From positions 1 through 64,000 of the forward strand of contig VOPR01000012.1 of the NCBI GenBank assembly GCA_009594995.1: 64,000 bases of DNA, read 5' to 3'. The notes under the pieces were generated by a model. It saw only the letters and a program-made list of their open reading frames with translations, did no database searches and was not told the DNA's origin. This document shows, piece after piece, positions 44,626 through 54,043 of this stretch. Within the stretch, counting starts at the first letter, position 1; each line of letters starts with the position of its first letter. The translations under genes were made by a program, and so were the position numbers. Source of the stretch: Nitrospira sp. GTDB lineage: Bacteria > Nitrospirota > Nitrospiria > Nitrospirales > Nitrospiraceae.

Positions 44626-44826
44626 AGGTTCTCCCTTCTTTGTTGATGACCACCAACCCTCTGCTCAACCGGACAACCAAATGGACAAAGATGTGTCATT
44701 GAGTACAGTACTCTCAACGCCTTCATCATGGGGAGGTTGACGAGGGCAGGCGATTCAGCGTGGCTGCGAGGAAAGCTTGGCCCGCACACGCTCCGATCAG
44801 GGGCCAATCCACCCGTGAATCGCCCC

Positions 44827-44855
44827 TTGCGAAAAGCCGCACGCTTGACTATTGT
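44827..44855 (+). promoter_or_regulatory. Promoter predicting a leaderless mRNA for the desaturase
   Basis: TTGCGA (44827-44832) and TATTGT (44850-44855) are 17 nt apart; the -10 box ends 6 nt before the ATG at 44862 and no Shine-Dalgarno sequence is present. Confidence 0.5.
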
Positions 44856-44861
44856 AGCGGG

Positions 44862-45731
44862 ATGCAACAAGCCGCCCCCAATGCCGTTCCGGTAGACATC
44901 GTCCACCGTGTCCATCACAAATTCTGGACCTATCTGCTGTTCTGGTCCATCGTCGCGGGTTCCGTGATTTGCGTCCCGGGGTACGGCCTGCTCTACGGCT
45001 ACTCGTGGCTGGACTGGACCATGTTCGGGATTCTCTATATCGTCACGGGATTGGGAATCACGGTGGGCTATCACCGGCTGCTGACTCACCGCAGCTTCGA
45101 ATGTCCTGACTGGGTGAAGGCCTGCCTGCTCGTAGCCGGCGGCTGGGCGCTGCAGAATTCCGGTGCAAAGTGGACAGCCGACCACCTCCGCCATCACGCG
45201 CATTGCGATGACCCGGCCGACCCGTACAATGCCAAACGCGGGTTCTGGTATAGCCATTGCGGCTGGCTGCTCAATCCTGTGCCCTGCAATGACGAACGGT
45301 TCGGCTCCCGCGTCATGCAGGACCCGGTCGCCATGTGGCAACACCGCAATTATGCGATGATCGTCCTCGTGGGCCTGGCGCTTCCCTTTGTGGTGGGATT
45401 TCTCCATAACGGCTGGCAGGGCGGAATCGGCGGGTTCATGCTGGCTGGAGTCGGACGGACTTTTGCCGTGTTGAATTCCACCTTCTGCATCAATTCGGTC
45501 TGCCATATCTGGGGCCAACAACCGTACGGAACGGCCGACTCGAGTCGCAATTCGTGGTTCGTCTCCTTGCTGACCTTCGGCGAGGGGTACCACAACTACC
45601 ACCACACCTACCCGAGCGACTATCGAAACGGACCGCTCTGGTATAACTTTGATCCCTCGAAGTGGCTGATCTACGCTCTGTCAAAGCTGGGCCTCGCCTC
45701 CTCTCTCCGGACCGCCTCTTCCGGCAATTGA
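44862..45731 (+). CDS. Acyl-CoA/acyl-lipid fatty acid desaturase
   Basis: The 289-residue membrane di-iron desaturase has the three His boxes: HRLLTH, HLRHHAH and, near the C-terminus, HNYHH, in the order of delta-9 acyl-CoA desaturases. Hydrophobic pairs flank the boxes. It would introduce a double bond into saturated acyl chains. The ATG at 44862 was chosen because the frame upstream is not family-like and a promoter overlaps it. Confidence 0.9.
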   Translation: MQQAAPNAVPVDIVHRVHHKFWTYLLFWSIVAGSVICVPGYGLLYGYSWLDWTMFGILYIVTGLGITVGYHRLLTHRSFECPDWVKACLLVAGGWALQNSGAKWTADHLRHHAHCDDPADPYNAKRGFWYSHCGWLLNPVPCNDERFGSRVMQDPVAMWQHRNYAMIVLVGLALPFVVGFLHNGWQGGIGGFMLAGVGRTFAVLNSTFCINSVCHIWGQQPYGTADSSRNSWFVSLLTFGEGYHNYHHTYPSDYRNGPLWYNFDPSKWLIYALSKLGLASSLRTASSGN

Positions 45732-46054
45732 TTCACACCTCGGCGACTTCAACATCGAAACGCGTTGTTTATGCTGAATTCATGCTCTTCAGGCCGATAC
45801 AAACTATTTTCCCTGCAGCAGTTAAACTGATAGCAATCCCCCCTATCATCTGTTAGGATGCAGCGTGATCTTATGACGGGCCGCATAAGAAGCACGGTTT
45901 CGGATGGCTCATCACCGATATTGTTTGTTACCGAGAAGTTGATCGGAAGTCAGACCCAAGTCGCCTCTATCATCGCGCCTTCGGCCCGCTCATTCCCCTC
46001 ATAAGTCCGTTCTCGTGTCGCCGACAATGTCACTTTTCAAAAGGAGAGACCCCT
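45732..46054. other. Intergenic region before the RRM gene
   Basis: No gene is seen in these 323 bases. The stretch is less GC-rich than its surroundings and probably holds the promoter and a long 5' leader of the RNA-binding protein, a common arrangement for cold-induced genes. I could not identify a convincing -35/-10 pair. AAGGAGAG (46041-46048) is the ribosome-binding site. Confidence 0.4.
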
Positions 46055-46381
46055 ATGGGTACTAAATTGTATGTCGGCGGACTGCCGTATGCTGCCACTG
46101 AATCGCAACTGAGCAACTTGTTCTCCGCTCACGGCACCGTTGAATCGGCGCGCGTGATCACGGACAAGTTCACCGGGCAATCACGCGGCTTCGGCTTCGT
46201 GGAAATGTCCACGGCGGAAGAAGCGAAGGCAGCCATCACGGCGCTCAACGGATCGGACATGGATGGCCGGCAACTCACCGTCAACGAAGCGAAGCCCCAA
46301 GAAGCTCGCTCCGGTGGTGGCGGCGGGGGTGGACGGTTCGGCGGCGGCGGCGGTGACCGCGGCGGACGCAACCGCTTCTAA
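46055..46381 (+). CDS. Glycine-rich RRM RNA-binding protein
   Basis: The 108-residue protein has one RNA-recognition motif with RNP2 KLYVGGLPY near the N-terminus and RNP1 RGFGFVEM near residue 47, and a Gly/Arg-rich tail (SGGGGGGGRFGGGGGDRGG). Such proteins are single-stranded RNA chaperones, often cold-inducible, found in cyanobacteria and Nitrospirae. A strong ribosome-binding site precedes it and a terminator follows. Confidence 0.93.
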   Translation: MGTKLYVGGLPYAATESQLSNLFSAHGTVESARVITDKFTGQSRGFGFVEMSTAEEAKAAITALNGSDMDGRQLTVNEAKPQEARSGGGGGGGRFGGGGGDRGGRNRF

Positions 46382-46410
46382 ATAAGAACGGCGAGATTCG
46401 TCTTGCCTTC

Positions 46411-46446
46411 GGAGGGGCGCTTCATCTGAAGCGCCCCTTCTTTTTT
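46411..46446 (+). terminator. Rho-independent terminator
   Basis: A 13-bp stem (46411-46423 with 46428-46440, one G-T pair), a 4-nt loop and TTTTTT end the RRM gene. The structure also lies at the end of the convergent arfB gene. Confidence 0.92.
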
Positions 46447-46459
46447 CTCCACTGTATCC

Positions 46460-46876
46460 TCAATGCTCATCAGGCCTGCTTCGCAAGGTCTTCAGTTGCC
46501 CCCGTTTTGTTTTATCTTCAAGTCGGCGCTTTTTGGACCCCTTCGTCGGTTTTGTCGCGCGACGCGGTCGCTGCGGAATGGCCGCCTGCTGAATCAACTC
46601 TCGCAGCCGATCCAAGGCCAGGGCACGGTTTCGCTCCTGGCTCCGTGAATCCTGAGCCTTGATGATGATCACACCCTCACGTGACACACGATGATCACGT
46701 AACGCTAATAGACGCTCTTTATAGTACGGAGGAAGAGACGAGCCACGAACATCGAACCGAAGATGAATCGCGGACGAAACCTTATTGACATGTTGCCCGC
46801 CGGCGCCTTGCGCTCGCACGGCCGTCAATTCGATCTCCTCGTCGGGAATCGTCACATGCGTTGAAATAGCCAACAT
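46460..46876 (-). CDS. arfB: Peptidyl-tRNA hydrolase ArfB
   Basis: The 138-residue protein rescues stalled ribosomes. GGQ at residues 26-28 (RAQGAGGQHVNK) is the hydrolysis motif; the basic C-terminal tail (KKRRLEDKTKRGQLKTLR) inserts into the mRNA channel. Length and N-terminus MLAISTHVTIPDEE match E. coli YaeJ (140 residues), so the ATG at 46876 is preferred over a GTG nine codons upstream. Confidence 0.93.
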   Translation of the reverse strand: MLAISTHVTIPDEEIELTAVRAQGAGGQHVNKVSSAIHLRFDVRGSSLPPYYKERLLALRDHRVSREGVIIIKAQDSRSQERNRALALDRLRELIQQAAIPQRPRRATKPTKGSKKRRLEDKTKRGQLKTLRSRPDEH

Positions 46877-47012
46877 AGCCGCCTGCGTCCTCTGGTCCGG
46901 CACGAACCTACTCGGAGGCTGACGCGAGAGTCAAATGAACCGGCACAGGAGACGCTACCAGGGATGAGCCAGCAATGACTACCACCGAGGCCTTGCCTCC
47001 GGATGGAACTGC

Positions 47013-48845
47013 GTGCCGGAACAGGTTATTATACTAAGGCTTTACCCCCAATCACCTGGCCGTGCGATCCTGAGAACTGCCGTGCTGAGCAGAGCCTTTC
47101 ACACAAGCAACAGGTGGACCAACCGCACCCTGCCAATCCTGCTCCTGCTGTGCTTCGTCATCGCCACCGCCTTGGGGCTGTACGCCCTTTCGTTTCTGCG
47201 AGCGATGCTGGTGGCGGAACGGGGGAACGAACTCGCCATGAATGCCGCAGCCGTCGCAGACACTGTGGATCGAGTCCTCTTCGAACGGTACGGCGATATT
47301 CAGTTGTTTGCCAACGACGGCGTACTCAGGGAGGGCACACTCAAAGAGAAGTCCGCCAGGCTCCTCCGCTACCACCAACTCTATTGGTACTACTCCTGGC
47401 TGGGAATCACCGATGCCACGGGACAGGTCGTCGCCGCAACCGATGATCCGTCGGCACCAGGCGCACAAGCCATAAACCCGATTGCATTTGAGGAAGTGCG
47501 GCGTACGGGAACCATTTACTTGGAAAAGGTGTCACCGTCCACCGAGCCACAGCAACAGAGGGCCGTCGGATTCATGGCTCCGATGTATGGACCGGGAGGA
47601 GGGTTTCGGGGAGTCGTCGCCAGCCGCGTCCCGATTGAGAATCTCCGATCGATTTTTGAACAGGAAGGCCGACGGCGACACGGACAGGACATCTATGACT
47701 GGTTGCTGCTCACTCACGACGGCGTCGTCCTGAGCGAGAAACAGTCCTCGACGGGGACATTCACCGCACCGACAAAATTGGAACTCCCCTCGCAAGCCCA
47801 CGCGATCGCGGATCGGAATCAATCGGGATTCGTCGAGGAAATCCATCACCGCCGTGGAAACTCGGTCGTCACCGGGTATGCCTCGACGAGGGGGTATCGC
47901 GACTTCCCAGGGTTCGATTGGGTCGTCTTATTCCGGCAAACCCACGAGCAGGTGTATGCGCCTGTCGACCGGTTACTCTGGACCGTAGGAGGAATCGGTA
48001 TCCTGGTCATCCTGCCATTGACGGGTTTCGGCATCTGGGTGTCATGGGAACTAGGCCGCGAGCGAACTGAACTGATCAAAACGCGGCAAGACCTGGAAAA
48101 ATCTGTCGCAGAGCTGGGTCGTTCCAATGCCGACCTCCAACAATTCGCCTATGTGGCGTCGCACGATCTGCAGGAGCCTCTGCGGATGGTCAGCAGCTAC
48201 ACCCAGCTCTTGGCGAAGCGCTACCGGGGCCAATTGGATAGCGATGCGGATGAGTTCATCGCTTTTGCCGTGGATGGCGCCAGCCGCATGCAGAAACTGA
48301 TTCAGGATCTCCTCGCCTATTCCCGGGTGAGCACCGGGAATCCACAGTTCGAACCGACTCCCATGGGAGCAGTGCTGAGCTATGCGTTGGACAATCTGCG
48401 CAACGCCGTCACGGAAAGCCAGGCCGTGATTACACACGACCGGTTGCCGACCGTCACAGGCGATGCGAAACAGTTGGCGCAAGTGTTTCAGAATCTCCTG
48501 AGCAATGCCATCAAGTTCAGCGGTGAGCAGCCTCCGCGTATCCATATCTCCGCCCAGCGAAATCATGACGAGTGGCGCTTTTCCGTTCGCGACCAGGGCA
48601 TCGGTATAGACCCACAATATGCCGGCCGCATTTTTGTCATTTTCCAAAGACTTCACACGAGAGCAGAATACCCGGGGACCGGCATCGGCCTGGCGATCTG
48701 TAAAAAAATCGTCGAACGGCATGGCGGGCGGATGTGGGTGGAGTCCGAGCTCGGGAAAGGTGCCACCTTTTGGTTCAGCATCCCCGATCCGTCCCGGGAC
48801 ACATCCGCGGCTCGCCACAAAACAGATACAGCTCGGCTCGATTGA
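47013..48845 (+). CDS. Membrane sensor histidine kinase
   Basis: The protein (610 residues from the GTG at 47013) has a membrane helix (about 38-60), a periplasmic sensor domain of about 240 residues with a dCache-like layout, a second membrane helix (about 318-340), then a HisKA domain with the phosphoacceptor in [16 protein letters not shown] and a HATPase_c domain (N-box [35 protein letters not shown]). The SHDLQEPLR type is typical of cyanobacterial phytochrome-like kinases. A TATACT at 47030-47035 lies inside the N-terminal coding part, so a downstream GTG at 47082 may be the real start. The response regulator follows after 29 nt. Confidence 0.88.
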   Translation: MPEQVIILRLYPQSPGRAILRTAVLSRAFHTSNRWTNRTLPILLLLCFVIATALGLYALSFLRAMLVAERGNELAMNAAAVADTVDRVLFERYGDIQLFANDGVLREGTLKEKSARLLRYHQLYWYYSWLGITDATGQVVAATDDPSAPGAQAINPIAFEEVRRTGTIYLEKVSPSTEPQQQRAVGFMAPMYGPGGGFRGVVASRVPIENLRSIFEQEGRRRHGQDIYDWLLLTHDGVVLSEKQSSTGTFTAPTKLELPSQAHAIADRNQSGFVEEIHHRRGNSVVTGYASTRGYRDFPGFDWVVLFRQTHEQVYAPVDRLLWTVGGIGILVILPLTGFGIWVSWELGRERTELIKTRQDLEKSVAELGRSNADLQQFAYVASHDLQEPLRMVSSYTQLLAKRYRGQLDSDADEFIAFAVDGASRMQKLIQDLLAYSRVSTGNPQFEPTPMGAVLSYALDNLRNAVTESQAVITHDRLPTVTGDAKQLAQVFQNLLSNAIKFSGEQPPRIHISAQRNHDEWRFSVRDQGIGIDPQYAGRIFVIFQRLHTRAEYPGTGIGLAICKKIVERHGGRMWVESELGKGATFWFSIPDPSRDTSAARHKTDTARLD

Positions 48846-48874
48846 TTCACCAGCACAGCCAAGGAGACACACAA

Positions 48875-49339
48875 ATGGTTGTCCCTGAACTCGTCAAACC
48901 GATTGAAATTCTCCTGGTCGAAGACAATCCGGGTGATGTCCGCCTTACCATTGAAGCGTTGAAGGAGGCCAAGGTCATCAATCACCTGACGGTGGTCCGG
49001 GACGGCGTCGAGGCCTTGGCGTTCCTTCGACGTCAGGACCCCTATGCCACGGCACCGCGGCCGCATCTCATCGTGCTCGATTTGAACCTGCCCAAGAAAG
49101 ATGGCCGCGAGGTCCTTGCCGACATCAAGGCTGATGACACGTTGAAACGCATCCCGGTTGTCGTGCTGACCACCTCTCAGGATGAACAGGATGTGCTGAA
49201 GAGCTACAATCTCCACGCCAACTGCTACATCACGAAGCCTGTGGATCTGGATCAATTCGTTCGAGTGGTGCGATCGATCGAGGATTTTTGGCTGGGTATC
49301 GTCGTCCTCCCCGCGGGCAATCACAAGGGAACTGCATGA
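48875..49339 (+). CDS. Single-domain response regulator (Rcp1-like)
   Basis: The 154-residue receiver has the acidic pocket LLVEDNPGD, the phospho-Asp in [13 protein letters not shown], the Thr in VVLTTSQDE and the Lys in [11 protein letters not shown]. The insertion and the closing [11 protein letters not shown] are typical of Rcp1-type regulators that pair with SHDLQEPLR kinases. AAGGAG (48861-48866) precedes the ATG. It overlaps the next gene by 4 nt. Confidence 0.92.
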   Translation: MVVPELVKPIEILLVEDNPGDVRLTIEALKEAKVINHLTVVRDGVEALAFLRRQDPYATAPRPHLIVLDLNLPKKDGREVLADIKADDTLKRIPVVVLTTSQDEQDVLKSYNLHANCYITKPVDLDQFVRVVRSIEDFWLGIVVLPAGNHKGTA

Positions 49340-51576
49340 ATAGTCGTCCCATCCATGTGTTGTTGGTTGAGGACAATCCTGGCGATGCCCGCCTCTTGGG
49401 CGAGCTGTTCAGGCAAACGCGGGATGGGCAGTTCACCCTGACGCATGTCGACCGTCTCGATGCGGGAATCCATTGCCTGAATGAGACCGTGGTCGATGCC
49501 ATTCTGTTGGACCTGTCATTGCCCGACAGCCAGGGACCCGAGACGCTGGTCAGGATGCACAAGGCGGCACACGGAATTCCAATCGTGCTGATGACCGGCC
49601 TGGAAGACGAAGAATTAGGTCTGCAACTCATTCAAGCCGGGGCACAGGATTATCTGGTCAAGGGACAAACGACCGCCCCTCTTCTGGCGCGCGCATTGCG
49701 ATATGCTGTCGGACGCAAGCGGCTGGAAGAAGAGCTACGCGAGAAGACGCGATTTCTCCAGTCGGTTTTGAACAGCATGGCGGACGGCGTGGTCATGGCC
49801 GATGAAGAAGGGACCTTTCGGGTCTGGAATCCCGCCGCCGAGCAAATCCTGGGAAGCGGTCCCGCCAAAATGAAAATCGGCCAGTGGGCCGAATCCTACG
49901 GCCTCTTTCTGCCCGACAAGGTCACTCCCTATCCAACCGCGGACACCCCCCTGGCAAGGGCTATCCGCGGAGAATCCGTGACCAACGCCCTCCTCTTTCT
50001 CAAACTTTCTGATCAGTCCGAAGGCCTCTGGCTCAATGTATCCGCCAGGCCATTGCGAGACGAAACGGGGCTGATCAAAGGCGGCGTGGTGGTCTTTCGG
50101 AATATCACCGAGGCCAAACGAACCGATGAAGCGTTGCGGGACAGCGAAGCGAGATTCCGCGCAATCATGGATAACAGCCCCGCCCTGATTTTTATCAAGG
50201 ATTTGAACGGACGATACCTCCAAGCCAACCGCCAGTTTGAAACCGTTTCCCATCTGACCCAAGAAGACCTGGTGGGAAAAACCGACGCGGAAATTTTTCC
50301 GCCCGACCAGGCCGCGGCCTTTCGCGACAATGACCGCAAAGTGCTAGAAGCCGATGCACCCTTACGGTTCGAAGAAACCGCGCTCCATGACGACGGTCCC
50401 CATACGAGCATTGTCGTCAAGTTTCCCCTGCGGAATGCGGACGGTCGCTGTTACGCCATGTGCGGCATCGCCACCGACATTACTGATCGACAGCGGGCGG
50501 AAGAGCTCCGACAGCAACTGGCCAAGGATCGGCTGCTGCTGCTGGAATCCACCGGGGAGGGTATTTACGGGATTGATCGCCAGGGCCATTGCACATTCGT
50601 GAATGCCGCCGCATCACGCATGCTGGGATACCTGCGGGATGAACTGCTCGGGAAAGATATGCACGAGGTGATTCATCATTCCTTTCCGGACGAGAGACCC
50701 TATCCCCGCGCACAGTGTCACATCCATGAAACGCTCAAGGGGGGGACGGGACGCAAGATCGACGATGAGGTCTATTGGCGCAAGGATCGAACGGCTTTTC
50801 CGGTCGAATACTCTTCCTTCCCCGTTATTGAGCAACACCGGGTCATCGGAGCCGTCGTCGTCTTTGTCGACATTACCGAAAGAAAACGGGCCCAGCAGCA
50901 GCTGACCCTCTCGCATGATCAACTCAGAAAGCTGACCGCCCGCCTGGAATCGGTACGGGAAGAAGAGCGTATCCTCATCGCCCGGGAGATCCATGACGAA
51001 CTTGGCCAGTCGTTGACCGGCGTGAAACTCGAACTCTCGTTGTTACAGGATCAACTCTCCGAAGCCCGCCCGGCTCTACTGAATAGACTGGAATCCATTG
51101 CCAGCCTCGTGGACGCCACCATCCAGTCGGTTCGGCGAATTGCCACGGAGCTCCGCCCGGTCGTCCTGGACCAGCTCGGCCTCATCCCTGCCATCGAATG
51201 GCAGGCACAGGAATTCCAAACTCGCACAAAGATTCAATGCCGGCTCGACATCTGTCTGCGGAATGCGCCGCTCTCGCATGCCGCTTCAACAGCCATGTTC
51301 AGAATCTTCCAGGAGATCCTGACGAATGTGGCACGCCATGCGAAGGCCTCCGTCGTCAATATCACCCTCCAGGAACAGGCGGGAGGCCTGGTGCTGGAGG
51401 TGCGAGACAACGGGTGTGGCGTCACCGACGCACAATTGGCTGACCCGCAGTCTTTAGGCTTGGTCGGGATGCGGGAGCGCGCCCTGCTCCTGGGAGGGGA
51501 AACCACCTGCACCGGCATAGCCGGAGCAGGAACGACAGTACGAGTCCGGATTCCGCTCGATCGGCAGCCGGGCTGA
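49336..51576 (+). CDS. Receiver-PAS-PAS-PAS histidine kinase (NarX/DegS family)
   Basis: The 746-residue cytosolic protein starts with a receiver domain (1-125, [27 protein letters not shown]), then three PAS domains (about 140-265, 275-395, 405-525), a HisKA_3 domain with the phosphoacceptor in [13 protein letters not shown], and a HATPase_c domain ([20 protein letters not shown]). The receiver at the N-terminus can accept phosphate from another kinase, so this may be an intermediate in a relay from the upstream kinase to the NarL regulator that follows. Confidence 0.9.
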   Translation: MNSRPIHVLLVEDNPGDARLLGELFRQTRDGQFTLTHVDRLDAGIHCLNETVVDAILLDLSLPDSQGPETLVRMHKAAHGIPIVLMTGLEDEELGLQLIQAGAQDYLVKGQTTAPLLARALRYAVGRKRLEEELREKTRFLQSVLNSMADGVVMADEEGTFRVWNPAAEQILGSGPAKMKIGQWAESYGLFLPDKVTPYPTADTPLARAIRGESVTNALLFLKLSDQSEGLWLNVSARPLRDETGLIKGGVVVFRNITEAKRTDEALRDSEARFRAIMDNSPALIFIKDLNGRYLQANRQFETVSHLTQEDLVGKTDAEIFPPDQAAAFRDNDRKVLEADAPLRFEETALHDDGPHTSIVVKFPLRNADGRCYAMCGIATDITDRQRAEELRQQLAKDRLLLLESTGEGIYGIDRQGHCTFVNAAASRMLGYLRDELLGKDMHEVIHHSFPDERPYPRAQCHIHETLKGGTGRKIDDEVYWRKDRTAFPVEYSSFPVIEQHRVIGAVVVFVDITERKRAQQQLTLSHDQLRKLTARLESVREEERILIAREIHDELGQSLTGVKLELSLLQDQLSEARPALLNRLESIASLVDATIQSVRRIATELRPVVLDQLGLIPAIEWQAQEFQTRTKIQCRLDICLRNAPLSHAASTAMFRIFQEILTNVARHAKASVVNITLQEQAGGLVLEVRDNGCGVTDAQLADPQSLGLVGMRERALLLGGETTCTGIAGAGTTVRVRIPLDRQPG

Positions 51577-51629
51577 ATCCAGATACCAACGGCGACCACG
51601 ATTCCCCATTTCCATGGGAGGGATGCAAC

Positions 51630-52286
51630 ATGGAGCACATCGTCACGAAAATTCTGGTGGTGGATGATCACGCGGTGGTTCGTCAGGGCGTCAAACAGAT
51701 CCTGAGCGAACAGTTTCAAGGCGCGGTGGTTGGCGAAGCCCGAAACGCAGAGGAGATGATCGATCGCATACGAACGCAGAGCTGGGACATCGTCGTGCTT
51801 GACGTCGGCATGCCGGGCAAGAGCGGACTGGATGCGTTGAAGGACCTCAAGCAAGTCTGCCCCAAACTTCCAGTCCTCGTTCTGAGCGCGTACCCCGAAG
51901 ACCAGTTGGCCCGGCGCATGCTAAAAGCAGGGGCAGCGGGCTACCTCACCAAAGACAGCGCCCCGAACGAATTGGTCCAGGCTCTCCGAAAGATACTGGG
52001 AGGCGGAAAGTTTGTGAGCGCGTCGATGGCCGAATTGCTCGTCGCGAATCTTCACGATCATGCGGAGAAGCCGCTGCATGAACTGTTGTCTGATCGGGAA
52101 TATCAGGTCATGTGTTTGATTGCAGTCGGAAAAAGCCTTAAAGAGATTGCAGACGACCTCTGCGTCGGGATCAGCACCATCAATACCTACCGGGCGCGCA
52201 TCCTTGAAAAGATGCAATTTAAGAATAATACGGAATTGACGCATTACGCCCTCGAACATCGGCTGGTGAATCGCCTCGTTTCCTGA
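51630..52286 (+). CDS. NarL/FixJ-type response regulator
   Basis: The 218-residue regulator has an intact receiver (VVDDH, IVVLDVGMPGKSG, LVLSAYPED, TKDSAP) and a C-terminal LuxR helix-turn-helix (LSDREYQVMCLIAVGKSLKEIA, CVGISTINTYRARILEKM). HisKA_3 kinases signal to this class, so the preceding gene is the likely partner. GGAGGG precedes the ATG. Confidence 0.92.
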   Translation: MEHIVTKILVVDDHAVVRQGVKQILSEQFQGAVVGEARNAEEMIDRIRTQSWDIVVLDVGMPGKSGLDALKDLKQVCPKLPVLVLSAYPEDQLARRMLKAGAAGYLTKDSAPNELVQALRKILGGGKFVSASMAELLVANLHDHAEKPLHELLSDREYQVMCLIAVGKSLKEIADDLCVGISTINTYRARILEKMQFKNNTELTHYALEHRLVNRLVS

Positions 52287-52346
52287 CTCCACTCCGGCAG
52301 TTCCTTCTTCTTCTCACTCCGCGGTCCTTCGTAGCATAAACGGCGA

Positions 52347-52416
52347 CACCGTCAACGGTGCAAACGGCGACGCGTATTTTGCGCAAAGGGCGATGGTGCG
52401 CATGCCCGTAAACGGG
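52347..52416 (+). repeat. Two short dyads upstream of the small wHTH gene
   Basis: CACCGT-CA-ACGGTG (52347-52360) and CCCGT-AA-ACGGG (52405-52416) are inverted repeats in the 190-nt gap after the NarL regulator. Similar ACGG/CCGT half-sites recur nearby. They may bind a regulator or form RNA hairpins; no promoter was identified with confidence. Confidence 0.4.
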
Positions 52417-52477
52417 TACATCTGACACTGTCGCCACCGTTGAAGCGGCAGAACTTCCTCCACACAAGGAACTACCG

Positions 52478-52768
52478 ATGTCCACGCTCGATACAATTGA
52501 GCACCTCATCATTGAAGAGTTGGAAGAGGGAGGAGACTGCACGTTGGATGTGCTGGCGTATCACCTTCGGACCTGTAGCTGGAATCAGGTCTTCATGGCC
52601 GTCGATGCCCTTTCGCGCAGAGGGATGATTACGCTGCGCCCTCAGGCACGTTTCGAATATCTGGTTTCTCTCGTACCCACAGTGTCACAGTCCTTCCGTC
52701 ATCTCACCCCCGTCAGAGCATCGGAAGGAGCCGTACAAACCGGCTGCGGTTCACTCGGGAGAGGATGA
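52478..52768 (+). CDS. Small winged-helix-like protein
   Basis: A 96-residue protein in which residues about 5-65 (IEHLIIEELEEGGDCTLDVLAYHL, VFMAVDALSRRGMITLRPQ, FEYLVSL) look like a small winged helix: three helices and a two-strand wing. The C-terminal 30 residues are polar. AAGGA precedes the ATG. Probable DNA-binding protein, by fold impression only. Confidence 0.55.
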   Translation: MSTLDTIEHLIIEELEEGGDCTLDVLAYHLRTCSWNQVFMAVDALSRRGMITLRPQARFEYLVSLVPTVSQSFRHLTPVRASEGAVQTGCGSLGRG

Positions 52769-52781
52769 AGGAGGTCGGCAC

Positions 52782-53207
52782 ATGAGTCCCATCGTGAATC
52801 ACGTGAAACAATCAGGCAGATCTCGCGTCATGATTGTCGATCCGGAATTGCAGTTCGGACTCAAGTTGGCCGATTGCCTGGCAACCAGCGGGTACGCCGC
52901 CGTGCTGGTGCGAGACCTTGAGTCCACGTTGGCCCAACTCCGCGAAATACAGCCGGACGCCATCCTTCTGAGCCACGATTCCGGCGATCAGCCACGAAGC
53001 TCCTCTGCTGACGGCACGCTTCGAGCTGTCAATGCGCTCTGTCCACAAGCACCGGTGCTCACCCTCACGTACACACATCACAGCGCACGGACCGATGTCA
53101 CCCGACTGATCAGCGCCCCTCCCGCCGATTCCATCGCCCATCCGGGACACCGTGTCGAAGACATTCTGCGCTCGATGCTCGGCATACCCTGTGTCCGAGT
53201 GGGTTGA
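52782..53207 (+). CDS. Degenerate receiver-domain protein
   Basis: The 141-residue protein has a receiver-like outline (RVMIVDPELQFGLKLADCLATSGY, QPDAILLSHDSGD, APVLTLTYTHH), but only one Asp of the acidic pocket is retained, the phospho-Asp position in ILLS is Ser, and the Lys motif is absent. It should be a phosphorylation-independent pseudo-receiver. GGAGG lies 7 nt before the ATG. Flanked by other small signalling genes. Confidence 0.65.
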   Translation: MSPIVNHVKQSGRSRVMIVDPELQFGLKLADCLATSGYAAVLVRDLESTLAQLREIQPDAILLSHDSGDQPRSSSADGTLRAVNALCPQAPVLTLTYTHHSARTDVTRLISAPPADSIAHPGHRVEDILRSMLGIPCVRVG

Positions 53208-53268
53208 CAGGGCCTCCACCTCTCAACACTGACCAAACGAACTTTCAACTTAGGAGGGCCATGTCATC

Positions 53269-53586
53269 ATGACTCGACGCGAATCAGAGGCACTGCCGGA
53301 GCAAGAACGGACACGTCACCTGTCCACCACAGGGCCTCATAAACCAGCAGGCAAACGGGTGGAGCGGGCGCCTTCTCAGCAGCAATCAGGTGCCGAAACG
53401 ACGACCGATGATGTCAGAGCACGCATTGAGAAGCTGGCCTATGCGCTCTACCAGCAACGAGGGAGACGGGATGGGCATGACTATCAGGACTGGCTGGAGG
53501 CCGAGCACAGGATACGAACGTCGGCGACCGCTCAGAGTGGCACAGGTTCCGGTCACCATGAATCCTCATCGCGGCCTGTCGCATAA
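53269..53586 (+). CDS. DUF2934-domain protein
   Basis: A 105-residue polar protein in which residues about 49-82 (ARIEKLAYALYQQRGRRDGH followed by DYQDWLEAEHRI) match DUF2934, a short motif common in Nitrospirae, Acidobacteria and Deltaproteobacteria. The rest is low-complexity. AGGAGG (53252-53257) is 11 nt from this ATG; a four-codon frame ATG-TCA-TCA-TGA (53261-53272) sits between and overlaps the start as ATGA, so initiation may involve coupling. Confidence 0.8.
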   Translation: MTRRESEALPEQERTRHLSTTGPHKPAGKRVERAPSQQQSGAETTTDDVRARIEKLAYALYQQRGRRDGHDYQDWLEAEHRIRTSATAQSGTGSGHHESSSRPVA

Positions 53587-53634
53587 GACAGAGGCCACGG
53601 AGCGCATCCATAACTTTTCATGGAGAACATCACG

Positions 53635-54039
53635 ATGCTGTGTCCGACAACTCACTGCGGTCAAATGATGGAATCTGACTTCCGGGCGGGGTATGACCCG
53701 CGCAGCGGTCTTGAATGCCTGCATTGTCCCCGCTGCGGTCATCGTGGAATGAAGGCCCGGGATGGCGTGCAACTCTTATTTACCGGGCAGCACGAATATG
53801 TCTTCAGTTATGGGCCATCCCTCTCCCATCTCAAAATCGTCCTCTCCACGGTCGCCATCAATCTGTTCCGAACCCAGGGCATGTCTTCGGCCCAACTTGC
53901 CGCCCATGTCGCCGACTGGGCGCTGCTCATGGGACAGGTCTGCGGCACCGTGCGATTCTCTGAAAACCTGGTGCTGTCAAGCTGTTACGAATATTGCCGG
54001 CGAGAGGCGATGAAAGGCGCCGCCGTGTCATCGCTGTAG
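53635..54039 (+). CDS. Small zinc-ribbon-like protein of unknown function
   Basis: The protein (134 residues) has Cys pairs near the N-terminus (CPTTHC and, 20 residues later, CLHCPRCGHRG), suggesting a zinc ribbon, followed by a helical domain with further Cys residues at the end (SSCYEYC). The ATG at 53635 is preferred because GGAG lies 9 nt upstream; an ATG at 53620 would add five residues without a ribosome-binding site. Confidence 0.6.
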   Translation: MLCPTTHCGQMMESDFRAGYDPRSGLECLHCPRCGHRGMKARDGVQLLFTGQHEYVFSYGPSLSHLKIVLSTVAINLFRTQGMSSAQLAAHVADWALLMGQVCGTVRFSENLVLSSCYEYCRREAMKGAAVSSL

Positions 54040-54043
54040 CTCA

